From Symbiodinium sp. CCMP2592 (lineage: Eukaryota > Sar > Dinophyceae > Suessiales > Symbiodiniaceae), in the NCBI GenBank assembly GCA_905221615.1, contig CAJNDT010003424.1:577001-641000 (forward strand): 64,000 nt of DNA. The letters run 5' to 3'. Below are positions 43,735 through 53,078 of the stretch, one piece after another. The position numbers were made by a program, and so were the translations under genes. Under the pieces are notes generated by a model. The model saw nothing but the letters and a program-made list of their open reading frames with translations. It ran no database searches and was not told the origin of the DNA. Numbering within the stretch: position 1 is the stretch's first letter; each line of letters opens with the position of its first letter.

Positions 43735-45646
43735 CATTCTGAGGAACCGGCTTCGCCGTCCAAAGCCACGCAGCCTCCCCCACAGCCTGCAGCCCCTCGG
43801 CGAGTCCCTTGGCCGAAGCATGTCATCAGATGCCACGCCATGGCAAAGAGACGGGCAGACAAACAGCAGTGAACATTGGATTCAGTGTGGACAGGAGAGA
43901 GGAGGGGAGGCAGGGAGACGAGTTATTGAGTTACTATTACGTGTCCACACCATCGTTGCTCGCTTCCTGTCCTGGGGTCTGTCATGGGAAGATCTGGAAA
44001 GCGAAGTAACCGACGGCGTAGCCGTGCCACATGGAAGCGCAACAGGCGCACCGGTCTGTTAAACGGGCGTGGGTTCTGCAGCTCCTGTGCTTTTGTTGTG
44101 CCTTCTGCACAGAGCGTCAGTCTTAGTCTTGGGAAAAAGTGGTGCACGTCATTCTCAGGCCACGACTTCACCGTCCGAAGGCCGTCGGCTTCCCTGGCCA
44201 TCGCATGGAGCCGCGCAGCCTCCGGTGCAGCCTCCGGCGCAGCCTTTGCAGCAGATGACGCAGCCTCCGCTGCAGCCGCTCCATTCCCCGGTGCAAGTTT
44301 CGGCTCTGCCTGCAGACGAACAGGGAGACTCTTGGCCGAAGCAGCTGTGCATGTTAATCAGATGCCACGAGATGGAAAAGGCCCGAATGCTGAAGAGCTG
44401 GCAGAAACGGGCAGAGAGCAATTTTCAGAAATCGAGAAGCAAGCTGCAAGCTTCGTGTGTTTACGCGGTGAAAGGGAGGGGAGGAGAGGAGCAGGAGTGG
44501 AGAACAGGGGCAGAGGGAGAGACGAGTTACGTATCTACAGCATCTTTGCTTGCATGCTGCTTAACCTGGAGTCTGGCATGGAAAGCAAGCGACGGTGTAG
44601 CGCGCAACGCGCTGCACCCTGTTAAACGGGATTAAACGGGCGAAAGAAGGAAGCAGAGGGAGCGGCAGCGGCGGTATGCTGCAGCTCCGGTGCTTTTGGC
44701 TGTCTGGGATAGCGGTGCGCGTCATTCTCAGGCCGCGACTTCACCGTCCGAAGGCCGTCGGCTTCCCTGGCCATCGCATGGAGCCGCGCAGCCTCCGGTG
44801 CAGCCTCCGGCGCAGCCTTTGCAGCAGACGCCACAGCCTCCGCTGCAGCCGCTCCATTCCCCGGTGCAAGTTTCGGCTCTGCTTGCAGACGAACAGGGAG
44901 ACTCTTGGCCGAAGCAGCTGTGCATGTTAATCAGATGCCACGAGATGGAAAAGGCCCGAATGCTGAAGAGCTGGCAGAAACGGGCAGAGAGCAATTTTCA
45001 GAAATCGAGAAGCAAGCTGCAAGCTTCGTGTGTTTACGCGGTGAAAGGGAGGGGAGGAGAGGAGCAGGAGTGGAGAACAGGGGCAGAGGGAGAGACGAGT
45101 TACGTATCTACAGCATCTTTGCTTGCATGCTGCTTAACCTGGAGTCTGGCATGGAAAGCAAGCGACGGTGTAGCGCGCAACGCGCAGCACCCTGTTAAAT
45201 GGGATTAAACGGGCGAAAGAAGGAAGCAGAGGGAGCGGCAGCGGCGGTATGCTGCAGCTCCGGTGCTTTTGGCTGTCTGGGATAGCGGTGCGCGTCATTC
45301 TCAGGCCGCGACTTCACCGTCCGAAGGCCGTCGGCTTCCCTGGCCATCGCATGGAGCCGCGCAGCCTCCGGTGCAGCCTCCGGCGCAGCCTTTGCAGCAG
45401 ACGCCACAGCCTCCGCTGCAGCCGCTCCATTCCCCGGTGCAAGTTTCGGCTCTGCCTGCAGACGAACAGGGAGACTCTTGGCCGAAGCAGCTGTGCATGT
45501 TAATGAGATGCCACGAGATGGAAAAGGGATCGACTAGCCGAGGCCAGTCGAGCATTGCCTTCGCGGGCAGCCAGACGAAACGCACTTCGCATAGTCGGAT
45601 GCTTGGAGTATCAGCTGCAGCGGCATCGAAGGGTTCTTTGTGGTAG
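43735..45646 (+). repeat. tandem repeat (573-bp unit) carrying a Pro/Gln-rich exon
   Basis: Near-identical units start at about 44147, 44720 and 45293, exactly 573 bp apart; the third is cut at about 45531. A diverged copy lies at 43735-44035, and its 3' half recurs at about 43250-43335. Each carries an exon after CATTCTCAG|G that encodes a Pro/Gln segment (QPPVQPPAQPLQQTPQPPLQ), then WPKQLCMLIRCHEMEKARML and KSWQKRAESNFQKSRSKL. The third copy runs into a new ending and stops at 45644-45646. The frame stays open in each copy, so the units may be working exons of one gene. No family recognised. Confidence 0.75.
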
Positions 45647-46561
45647 ATGGAAGACTAGTGACTACTGTATGTTATGAATTGTGGGCCACGCCAAAGACCA
45701 CGAGCTCCCATGTCTGGGCAGAGCTCGGAGACATCTGAGCCGAGGCTGCTCCGGGTTCCAGCTGAGAGCACTGAGCATCGACAAAGTGTGGAGGGCTAAG
45801 AGCCTCAAGAAGAGAAATGTGGCCAGGCAGGGAACCAATGAATCCAGAGGTTAAGCATTAATGAGCTGAACCTTCATTAAAGATTTCCGCGGGTGTCCAG
45901 TAGTATTGCATTCGGCTTGGAATCCAAATCTGGCAGGATTGCACCCAGGGTTCCAACCGGGTTCGTTTAGAGTTGAAGGCAGTGCCGCCACATCCCAATT
46001 GCCCCGGGCCTAGAACATCCTGAATCTTGTGCTTACAGGTTTCCACCCCCAATTTCCCCGAAAGAATCCTGATAATTTGATGAGAACGTTCTGTTGGCGT
46101 CCACGATCAGATCATGGCGTTGTTGTTTTCAGGAGGTAGCGGGCTTTGAGACTCCAGAGTGCCGCTTGTGGACTTCAGAGGACAGTTAATCTCCACTCGT
46201 GGATTCATTGGCCGCCACGAATGCTGACAAAGCCAGCACGTGGTGCGTCTGCTGCCAACTGGGGTTCGACACTTTGCGCCTTCGCGAGTGTCACAGAAAA
46301 TGCTGATGACATGTGTCGCATTTGCAGGCAGCACAGCAGGCTAAAAGTGCAAGCGGCGACACTGCATGCCATCAGCTTTTCGAACGTATCGTGTGCTCGG
46401 GGGAAAATCACATGTCGACTTCCGTGCGCCAGAAAACCATGACGAGTTGATGACTCTTGGAATGTTCTTGTCGGCAGTGTTTATGGTCCAAATGGGATAT
46501 GACATGGCAGACAGGAGAGTCAATTTCAAACGTATCCAACTTCGACATGTGTTTTTTGCAG

Positions 46562-46687
46562 TATCAGCACTTGGCCGGCATCCTGATGCCATTTTCAACG
46601 TCCGAAGACGCACGAAAGTCATCTCCAGCCAGGCGTGGGCTTTACAAACTTGTGTTATCTGATTCAGAGACTTGGCCGTACTTGTAG
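46562..46687 (+). CDS. terminal exon, unknown protein
   Basis: A strong acceptor (GTGTTTTTTGCAG, AG 46560-46561) opens YQHLAGILMPFSTSEDARKS, then SPARRGLYKLVLSDSETWPY and a stop at 46685-46687. The frames before it, and the minus frame across 46341-46622, are alternatives of similar quality. Confidence 0.35.
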   Translation, partial: YQHLAGILMPFSTSEDARKSSPARRGLYKLVLSDSETWPYL

Positions 46688-47520
46688 GGAGTGTGAAACG
46701 AAGAGGGTGGAGATTCGGGTGGGGGCTATCATGCCGAGGTCTGGAATTTTTGGTTGTTCAAGAAGTGCACCCCGAAAAAGGTTGATCGCGAGTGCCGCAG
46801 CCGTGCCAAGCCACTTTTTGAATGACCGATGCAGAATGCGACAGCTTGAGAAGCCGAGCACGGCTCGTGATCGGAAGTCCTTAACCTCAGAGGTCACGAC
46901 TTCCATCATGCAAGTGGCTTGAAAGTGCGGCTTGATATACGCCAAAGATCATCAACAAGTGTGAGACACATCTGGCCCACTTGTGCAAGGTTTGGGGGAA
47001 GTCGGGTCGGTCCTTGGGGTTGATTCGCGAGTGGGTGAAGCACCGAGCGACTCGGAGGCAGTCCGAGAGTTCAAGAGCGTGAGAAGGAAGATCACCACGG
47101 GGAGCCCCAGTCAGCAGCTAGTACCTCAGTAGCTAGTACCCTTACAGATCCTTGAAGTACAGTAACCCTCTTGCATCATCGACAGATCTATGAGGCGCAG
47201 CTAAGATCGACTTCGTGTGTCATAGCTCCCTGGCCGGAGGCCGAAGCTTGCGGAGTTCCACAGGTTTCTGGAACAGTTGGGCTCCAAGGCCCACGTGCCA
47301 CTGCTGGAGGGATTTAGATTAAAAAATGCCTGGGAGGGAAGAGTTGCAGATCACCCTCATTCAAAACATCCCTGTGTCACGAAGGCCTGGGCCGTATGCG
47401 GCCCTTCTGAGATCTCTGTGTGCTGTGCATCTCTTGGCATCCACTGCGAGGCCAGGGATGGATGTTCGCCTCCTTGGTCGTATTTCGATGTAACCCTGCT
47501 CTGCCCTACCATCGGCGCAG
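46688..47520. other. no clear gene
   Basis: A possible plus exon near 47262-47320 (FLEQLGSKAHVPLLEG after CCACAG) is the only candidate. Confidence 0.3.
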
Positions 47521-47958
47521 GACGACGCCGTGGCTCAAATCTTTTCGGAGTTGGAGGAAGCCTGCGGATATGTCTTTGAGACGCAGGCTGGCCGCCAGCG
47601 AAGTAGAAGTGTAGAAGCCAAGCGTGGGCGCCTTTGTAGGGTGCTGGCTACATGACTCGTTCTCTCCGCCAGTATTTCCCGGTTTTTTGCTTGCGTAGTT
47701 AGCGCCGGCTTGCACAAGCACCTTATTCTTCAGCAGAAGCACAGCCTGAGCCAACGATGAAACAGGCAAAGCCGGAAGTGGCTGCAGCTTGACTTTCAGA
47801 AGTTCTTTAAATGTTGCCCGCCGTTGAATCCACTCTGCCCAAGGTTTGCGACTTTCTGGCACACATATATCATACCACGCCTGCGGGGCAGGAGCAGCTC
47901 TGGGCTTATCGGGCTTTTTGGGCGCTTTGCGCTTGAGAGCCCCGTAGCAACATATCAT
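47506..47958 (-). CDS. competing minus-strand frame
   Basis: The 150-codon minus frame reads KAPKKPDKPRAAPAPQAWYD, then PESRKPWAEWIQRRATFKEL and AQAVLLLKNKVLVQAGANYA. It is protein-like over 47700-47940, where no plus exon is proposed. Its 3' part overlaps the plus exon 47521-47640. It could be a small nested gene or a transposed fragment. Confidence 0.25.
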   Translation of the reverse strand: MICCYGALKRKAPKKPDKPRAAPAPQAWYDICVPESRKPWAEWIQRRATFKELLKVKLQPLPALPVSSLAQAVLLLKNKVLVQAGANYASKKPGNTGGENESCSQHPTKAPTLGFYTSTSLAASLRLKDISAGFLQLRKDLSHGVVLRRW

Positions 47959-49067
47959 ATGTCACCATATGTCGCCAGCTTGGCAGGTTCGGGACTCACT
48001 TGGGCTTCAGTGGGAAAATGCTACTGCTAGGGAATGGAAGTAGAACGGTTGTTCTGCAGTTACACTGAATTTGGAGGGATGCAGTCGTGCAGGACTTCAG
48101 CAAGCTGACTGACGCAAGCGACTGTGCCACAGCCATCCCACGCTTCGAAGAGAGGGGTCTCTTGCTGCAGCATTATGCGGCGCTGATGGACTTCATGACA
48201 GGCAGGAGTGGCACCGTAGCTGCTTAGCTGTTCAGGCTTCTCAGGAATGCTAGCAAGCTGTTCACACCAGTATGGCTGAGTTGGCCATGCCTTTTGCAGG
48301 CATGACTTCGAAAGATGGCTGTATTCTCGGATGGTATGATCGGGAAGGCCAACTGCCCTCGATCCAGCTGGAGGATGCCAACATCTACCAGGCCCCATCT
48401 GCATGAAGAGTTCCTGGTGTGGCACGTGCCGCATTCAATTTCAAGGTGAGTCACTGGGTCCTTGAGCCTTTGACGCTTCGTGAAGATATGAGTCCCTTGA
48501 TTGTGTCATGCACAGTTGAGGCAGTGCACGCACCTCTGCACGAGACTTGCCCGGTCGGGGGGCGGGGGTGCCGAGGCTATGCAGAGATCGTGACCAGCGA
48601 CAGCAGAGAAGCAAGCCAAACATGGTTTGTCTCGCACTGGTGGGGAGAGGCCATGGGCCTGGCCTGCGCAGTTTTTCCTCATGTCGCTGTGGTGTCGTGG
48701 TCTGTCATCTCGTAATTCTTGTCAGATCACAGTTGCACTTCTTCGTCAATGGGTCCCGAGCCAGCAGAAAGCCGAAGGCCATGAGTTCCTTCGTGAAGAG
48801 CTTGGGCAAGCACTCGGAGATCCGTGGTCTTCGATCTGGAAGGAGATCGTCGGCAGCAGCAAGTCGAAGTCTCTCTCTCTCTCTCTCTCTCTTTGTCTTT
48901 TGACTTGGTCTGGTTTGTAGGGTCGCCTACTGGGCCGCCTGGAGTGCGCTGGGCCCCGGCGAGCGCGCGGGGCCCAAGCCGGGGCGGAAGACCGCGGCGC
49001 TGCGCGCCCTGCGCGGTCGCCCCGTCCTGCTGCTCGCCGGCCCCGAGGCCGGGAGGAGAGCGTAGCT
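47521..49067 (+). CDS. multi-exon gene with FVSHWWGE motif
   Basis: Exon 47521-47640 reads DDAVAQIFSELEEACGYVFE, with donor GTGCTG. Exon 48093-48201 reads DFSKLTDASDCATAIPRFEE then GLLLQHYAALMDFMT, with GC donor. The exon from 48300 reads MTSKDGCILGWYDREGQLPS and IQLEDANIYQ. These three join in phase. A following frame (about 48560-48655) has GYAEIVTSDSREASQTWFVS then HWWGEAMGL. From knowledge, FVSHWWGE-type segments recur in dinoflagellate predicted proteins without assigned function; I could not check this. A further exon (about 48727-48865) reads ITVALLRQWVPSQQKAEGHE and LREELGQALGDPWSSIWKEI. After a TC tract, a very GC-rich last exon (about 48921-49067) reads VAYWAAWSALGPGERAGPKP and ends at TAG. 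Exons after 48400 may belong to a second gene. Confidence 0.5.
48921..49067 (+). other. very GC-rich island within coding sequence
   Basis: About 80 percent G+C over some 140 bp. It reads as an open plus frame (ERAGPKPGRKTAALRALRGR, then PVLLLAGPEAGRR) between TTGTAG|G and TAG. Composition is very unlike the surrounding roughly 52 percent G+C. Confidence 0.6.
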
Positions 49068-49429
49068 TAGAACGGAGTACGGAGGAGTGGAGACTCGAGA
49101 CGCATTCTTCTGATGCCAGGCCAGGGCACTGCGGCGTCACTGGTGCATGCTAGAGATGGCCACCTGTCGAAATGCTCTCCGCATCGAGGCCTGTGGCTTT
49201 CTCTTTCGCGGCGCTTCCGTCAGAAGCCAATCGCGCAGTCTGCAGGCACAGCAGGCTGGGGGACTGAAGAAGCCGAGCATCGGCCGTGGCCTGCTGGACG
49301 TGGTAGCCTTGCAGCCCGGTTGGGAGACTTCCAGATAGTGTGGAGACAGAGACACTTGCGCTTTCCATCGCGCCCAAACTTTGGTGAATCAGGCGAAAAG
49401 ACATCCGACGTGGTCTCCCTGTCGTGCTC

Positions 49430-50023
49430 ACGGACGGGCTGACGCAGATGGAACAGGACAAGCCTTAGCTGGTGCATGCGTTCAGAGGCTTCGCAAGAAG
49501 CCTAGCAGTCCGGCATCTGAGAACGATTTGACTCGGAGAAAGGAGTGGGAGATGAAACATCGTGGAATGGGCCAGATTTGCAAGACTGACAGAGAGAAGG
49601 ATTTCCCCCTTGAGGCCGGCAAGCATTGGTGGGACTCATGTGGACCTTCGGTGGGTGGTTAAGTAGTCGTCGAGATGCTTGCCTGCGTGAGGTTTTCAGC
49701 GCCGGGATTGTCATTGACTCGGCGGAAATGGAGGTCTCTGATCCATCGGACAGGACAGGGGTAATGACGGCGGGAGGGAAGCACACAACCGCCGATATCA
49801 AACGGGATTGATGTGAATGTTGCAACAACTTGTTGAAGCAGAAGGCGACTTCAAGGGAAACGGTGTCGGCACTGACTCCTGCCATGGGTGGCTTGAAGAC
49901 TCTGCCGGGATCAAACGGAGCCGTTTGCGTGAAGGCACCAGTACGTCAACCAAAGTTAGGATAAGGAGTATCTGCAGTCTGGGCCTCTTTTGTGTGTCCA
50001 TGCCCCCACCTCGAAAGCAATGA
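49430..50023 (+). CDS. candidate exons, unknown protein
   Basis: Three frames occur. About 49470-49600 reads ACVQRLRKKPSSPASENDLT and RKEWEMKHRGMGQ. About 49670-49811 reads EVFSAGIVIDSAEMEVSDPS then DRTGVMTAGGKHTTADIKRD and stop. From ATG 49817, MLQQLVEAEGDFKGNGVGTD then AGIKRSRLREGTSTSTK has a GT donor at about 49955. Joins unproven. Confidence 0.3.
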
Positions 50024-50439
50024 ACATAGGGTGCCCTTGGTTCAAGCATTCCCCCTTTTCTAGGACGTGGATCTTGGAGTTCATCGCACAACGATCCGGT
50101 GAGCAGCTCCGTGGCATTTCCATCGGGTTTGTGAAGTTGTCCTTTGCTCTCAGATTGGCCTTCAGTTGCGTGCCGAGGGGCTTGTGTGTGTCCATCCCAA
50201 CCAAGTGGTCCACGTAGTATAAACATGTACTGGCAGATGCTCACATAGGTATGCAGGGAGACGTGTGCCTACGCACTGACATGCGCTTTCAGAGACAAAC
50301 CTACAATCCACCCATGTCTGCTTATGCAGATGACAGAGCACGCTCACACACGTCAATGTAACATGTACCTCATATACCATAACCGAACACATGCGCAAAC
50401 AGAATAGACATAGCCACATGCAGTCATGTACATGTGCAG

Positions 50440-50690
50440 TCTGTGCATACAGTGTAGGTGGACAGGTAGATTGGTAGGCAAGTCTGTCTGTGTGTTTGTT
50501 TGCTTGTGTGTGTTTGTTTGTTTGTTCGTTCTGTGTGTCTGTCTGTCTGTCTGTCTGTCTTTGTTTGGTTGTTCGTTTGTATGTTTGCATGCATACATGC
50601 ATTCAAGTATGTATGGAGGCATGGATGGAGGGAGCGAGGGATGGATGGTTGCGTGGAGGGAGGGATGGAGGGATGGATACATGCACACAC
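50440..50690. repeat. TGTT/TCTG/GGAT microsatellite patches
   Basis: Runs of TTTGTTTG, CTGTCTGTCTGTCTGTCTGT near 50537, and GGATGGAGGGA near 50620-50680 follow each other in an intergenic stretch (50225-50740) with no exon. Confidence 0.85.
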
Positions 50691-50921
50691 GCCACAGAGG
50701 TACAAGTGCAGAAACATAGATTCGCATAGTAAGCCGAAGGTTCAGGGATCTTCGGCGGGAAGACTGCTCAGTTTGGTGCTAGACCCCCGAGGAGGGATCC
50801 TGCCGACCTGGATCGGTCCTTGCGCAGCTTCTTCGCTCAGTCGGCCCTTGCCCAGTTGCTGCATAGGCTGGGTCGGAAGTTTCGAGGCCGAAGCGAAGTT
50901 GCTTGATCTCCGGAGTCTTCC

Positions 50922-51811
50922 TTGGCCACCAGGCAGATGTCCATCAGCCCATTCTTGAATGTTATCGCCGCCCACTCTTCAGAGGAGGAGTACCTTCCTC
51001 CAAGAAGTGAAGCCACGTGCCCACCTCCTCAGTTTGCTTCGATTCTGCAGGAGCTTGCCCTGCCGTGCTTATCCCACACCCTCAGCGAGCCGGGAAAGTT
51101 TTTGTCAGACCTCTCTCCAACTATTTGCTGCCTCTCGCAGCTGCGATGCCTCAGACTGGACTTCGGCTGGCGCAGTCTTTACGCGAACCGTGCCGTGTTG
51201 GCATTTCGCGGGTCTCAAGGTGTTGCTGTGAGGACGAGTCAGTGTGCTGTCGAGCCCAGGAATGATTTCCAGCCTTACCTCCGTTGCAGATCTGGGTGCT
51301 GGAATCAGGCCAAAGATTAGAATTCGGCCTGGAATGTTTTGCAGTCAACAGAATTCAAGCATCCCGGTTGCAAGGCCGCTTCGACAGCTTGAAGATCTTG
51401 CGATTCGGTTGAGTGGCTGCAAGAACCTTCAGAGCTTGGCTGGCTTGGATGATGCATTGGGCCAGTTAGCAAACTTGAACCGTCTCGAACTTCACCTGCA
51501 GTCTTGCGAACTACTTCAGAACTTCATCGAGCTCGGGAGGAACTTGGGTCGTTTGGTCAACTTGACGTCCCTGGACTGCTGTCTCGGTGGATGCCCGCGG
51601 CTGGTCGACGCAGATGTGCGGGAACTGGGGAAAGGCATCCGGAATCTGACCAAACTGAACCAACTGAAGGTGGATGTTTCGGGTGCCAAACGTGTCTTTT
51701 ACCTGACGGAACTCGGACGGAGCATTCGCTTCCTTCGAGACCTGCGTCACCTGGAGATGGATGTGTCCTTGTGCACGAATTTGTCGGATGTTTCGACTCT
51801 AGGCAACAGTA
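50922..51811 (+). CDS. leucine-rich-repeat protein
   Basis: An exon near 50960-51172 contains SILQELALPCLSHTLSEPGK and a first repeat CLSQLRCLRLDFGW. The main exon starts at 51375 (TGCAAG|G) and holds about four repeats of 36-37 residues: LRQLEDLAIRLSGCKNL, LANLNRLELHLQSCELL, LVNLTSLDCCLGGCPRL, LTKLNQLKVDVSGAKRV and LRDLRHLEMDVSLCTNL. Each is followed by a helix of the type ELGRNLG. The L-x2-L-x-L core with a Cys is LRR-like, but the long unit with a Gly helix is unlike standard 24- or 28-residue LRRs. Such repeats usually make a binding surface. The exon probably ends near 51805 at a GC site (GCAACA). N-terminus and final exon were not fixed. Confidence 0.6.
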
Positions 51812-52052
51812 TGAGGATGCTTCTCATGGAGACCGCAAACTTCCAGCCGAACTCTGGATCTGTCTTTGCTCTGAAGCTGGAGAAATCTGGTGTGCGAATA
51901 AACAGGGAAAAAGTCAGTGGTTATGACGAGCCTGTGGTCCATTTGGCACGTTCTTTGTTTCCTTTGCAGTGCATCAGCTGGGGCATGCACTAGGTCACTA
52001 GGCCACTCGATGTGCGCAGCGTCTGCTTCCGTTTGCTGACAAGGATGCGACC

Positions 52053-52238
52053 ATGTTCGTCAAGTCCTTGGGAGTGAGGGCGCTGTGCGATCCTGACGAA
52101 GCTGATCTGCGGCCACCATCACCCAAAGGCCGCAATGTCGTGTGGCTCACACACCTGGAGGAGCAGGAGATCAAGCGCAGCTTTCGTGTGCCGATGGGCT
52201 GCCAGGGTTTTTTCAAAGGCTGTCCACGCCTCTACTGA
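52053..52238 (+). CDS. exon or short gene, unknown
   Basis: Frame MFVKSLGVRALCDPDEADLR, then PSPKGRNVVWLTHLEEQEIK and RSFRVPMGCQGFFKGC, to a stop at 52236-52238. The upstream frame continues (RLLPFADKDAT), so the Met may be internal. Codons look real; no family recognised. It could be the last exon of the LRR gene. Confidence 0.45.
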   Translation: MFVKSLGVRALCDPDEADLRPPSPKGRNVVWLTHLEEQEIKRSFRVPMGCQGFFKGCPRLY

Positions 52239-52507
52239 AAAGCTTGGTTGGTTTTGTAACTCTTATGTCAGCTGCCTGCCAGGCATTCTGTGCATGAAGT
52301 GCTTGAACATGGAGCCTTGTGTACTTACAGTTATGTTTTAGAGATATGTCAGCTATGTGAGATATGTTTCTCTTCAGTTGCATTCAGCAAAGCTGGATGC
52401 CCAAGCCACTACAGTTCCGCCATCTGCCCGAAGAGTTCGTGTGCAGTGTCTTTGCTAGGCAGGTGTCGACGAAGTCGAAGCACCTTCTCCTAGCTTCCCA
52501 TGGTCTC

Positions 52508-52594
52508 GTTGTGTTTTAGGGTTTAGGGTTTAGGGGTTTAACAGCCCAGCTGCAAAAAAGGGGTTTAACAGTTTAGGGTTTAGGGTGACCTCCG
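52508..52594. repeat. interstitial TTTAGGG telomere-type repeat
   Basis: TTTAGGGTTTAGGGTTTAGG at about 52514 and a second patch (GTTTAGGGTTTAGGGT) at about 52572 flank a 40-bp spacer containing two GGGGTTTAACAG copies. TTTAGGG is the plant/dinoflagellate telomere unit. Confidence 0.85.
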
Positions 52595-52678
52595 AGAGGA
52601 TCCTGGCGGTTGAACAAAGCTGAGAAAAGTCGGCAGCAAGAGATGGAGCAAGTCGCGATTTCCGGCAGCTTCCATGCC

Positions 52679-52784
52679 TAGGTTCCTGAGTAGTGCCCGT
52701 TTGCCTTTTGTATTTTAGGATCCCCTTGTTAAACCGAATAGTAGGACAAGGGGTACCCTTATCAAGGGGCTACTCAGAGACCTA
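52679..52784. repeat. nested inverted repeat (~106 bp fold-back)
   Basis: Outer arms TAGGTTCCTGAGTAG (52679-52693) and CTACTCAGAGACCTA (52770-52784) pair at 13 of 15 positions. Inner arms CCCCTTGT (52722-52729) and ACAAGGGG (52746-52753) pair fully. It could be a small hairpin element. Confidence 0.55.
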
Positions 52785-53078
52785 GATGCGTGCTGACATG
52801 TCGTCAAGGTCCATTCAATCGCTCGAGCTTAAGCTCAGGCTCAGACATGGCATGACATGGCTTGGATGGCAGCCTCAATCTGCTCATATGTCCATCTCAC
52901 AGCCCTCCAACTTGCCACGATAATTCGCAATCACCCGGAAGTCGGTGGGGATTTTCACATATCTGAGCGGCTGCCGCCTGCAGTTCTCGGTCCTGGGGTC
53001 TGTGACGCATGGATCGCATCGCCCTTGGTTCGGTTGCGCCTTGTGACAGTGTAGCGCACCCAAGAGCAAACCCTACAG

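Noticed and set aside
43276..43872. Pro/Thr/His-rich frames of up to 232 codons
   Set aside because: Generated by the CCCACTCA and CCGACCCA octamer tracts; only the last 45 codons correspond to the repeated exon.
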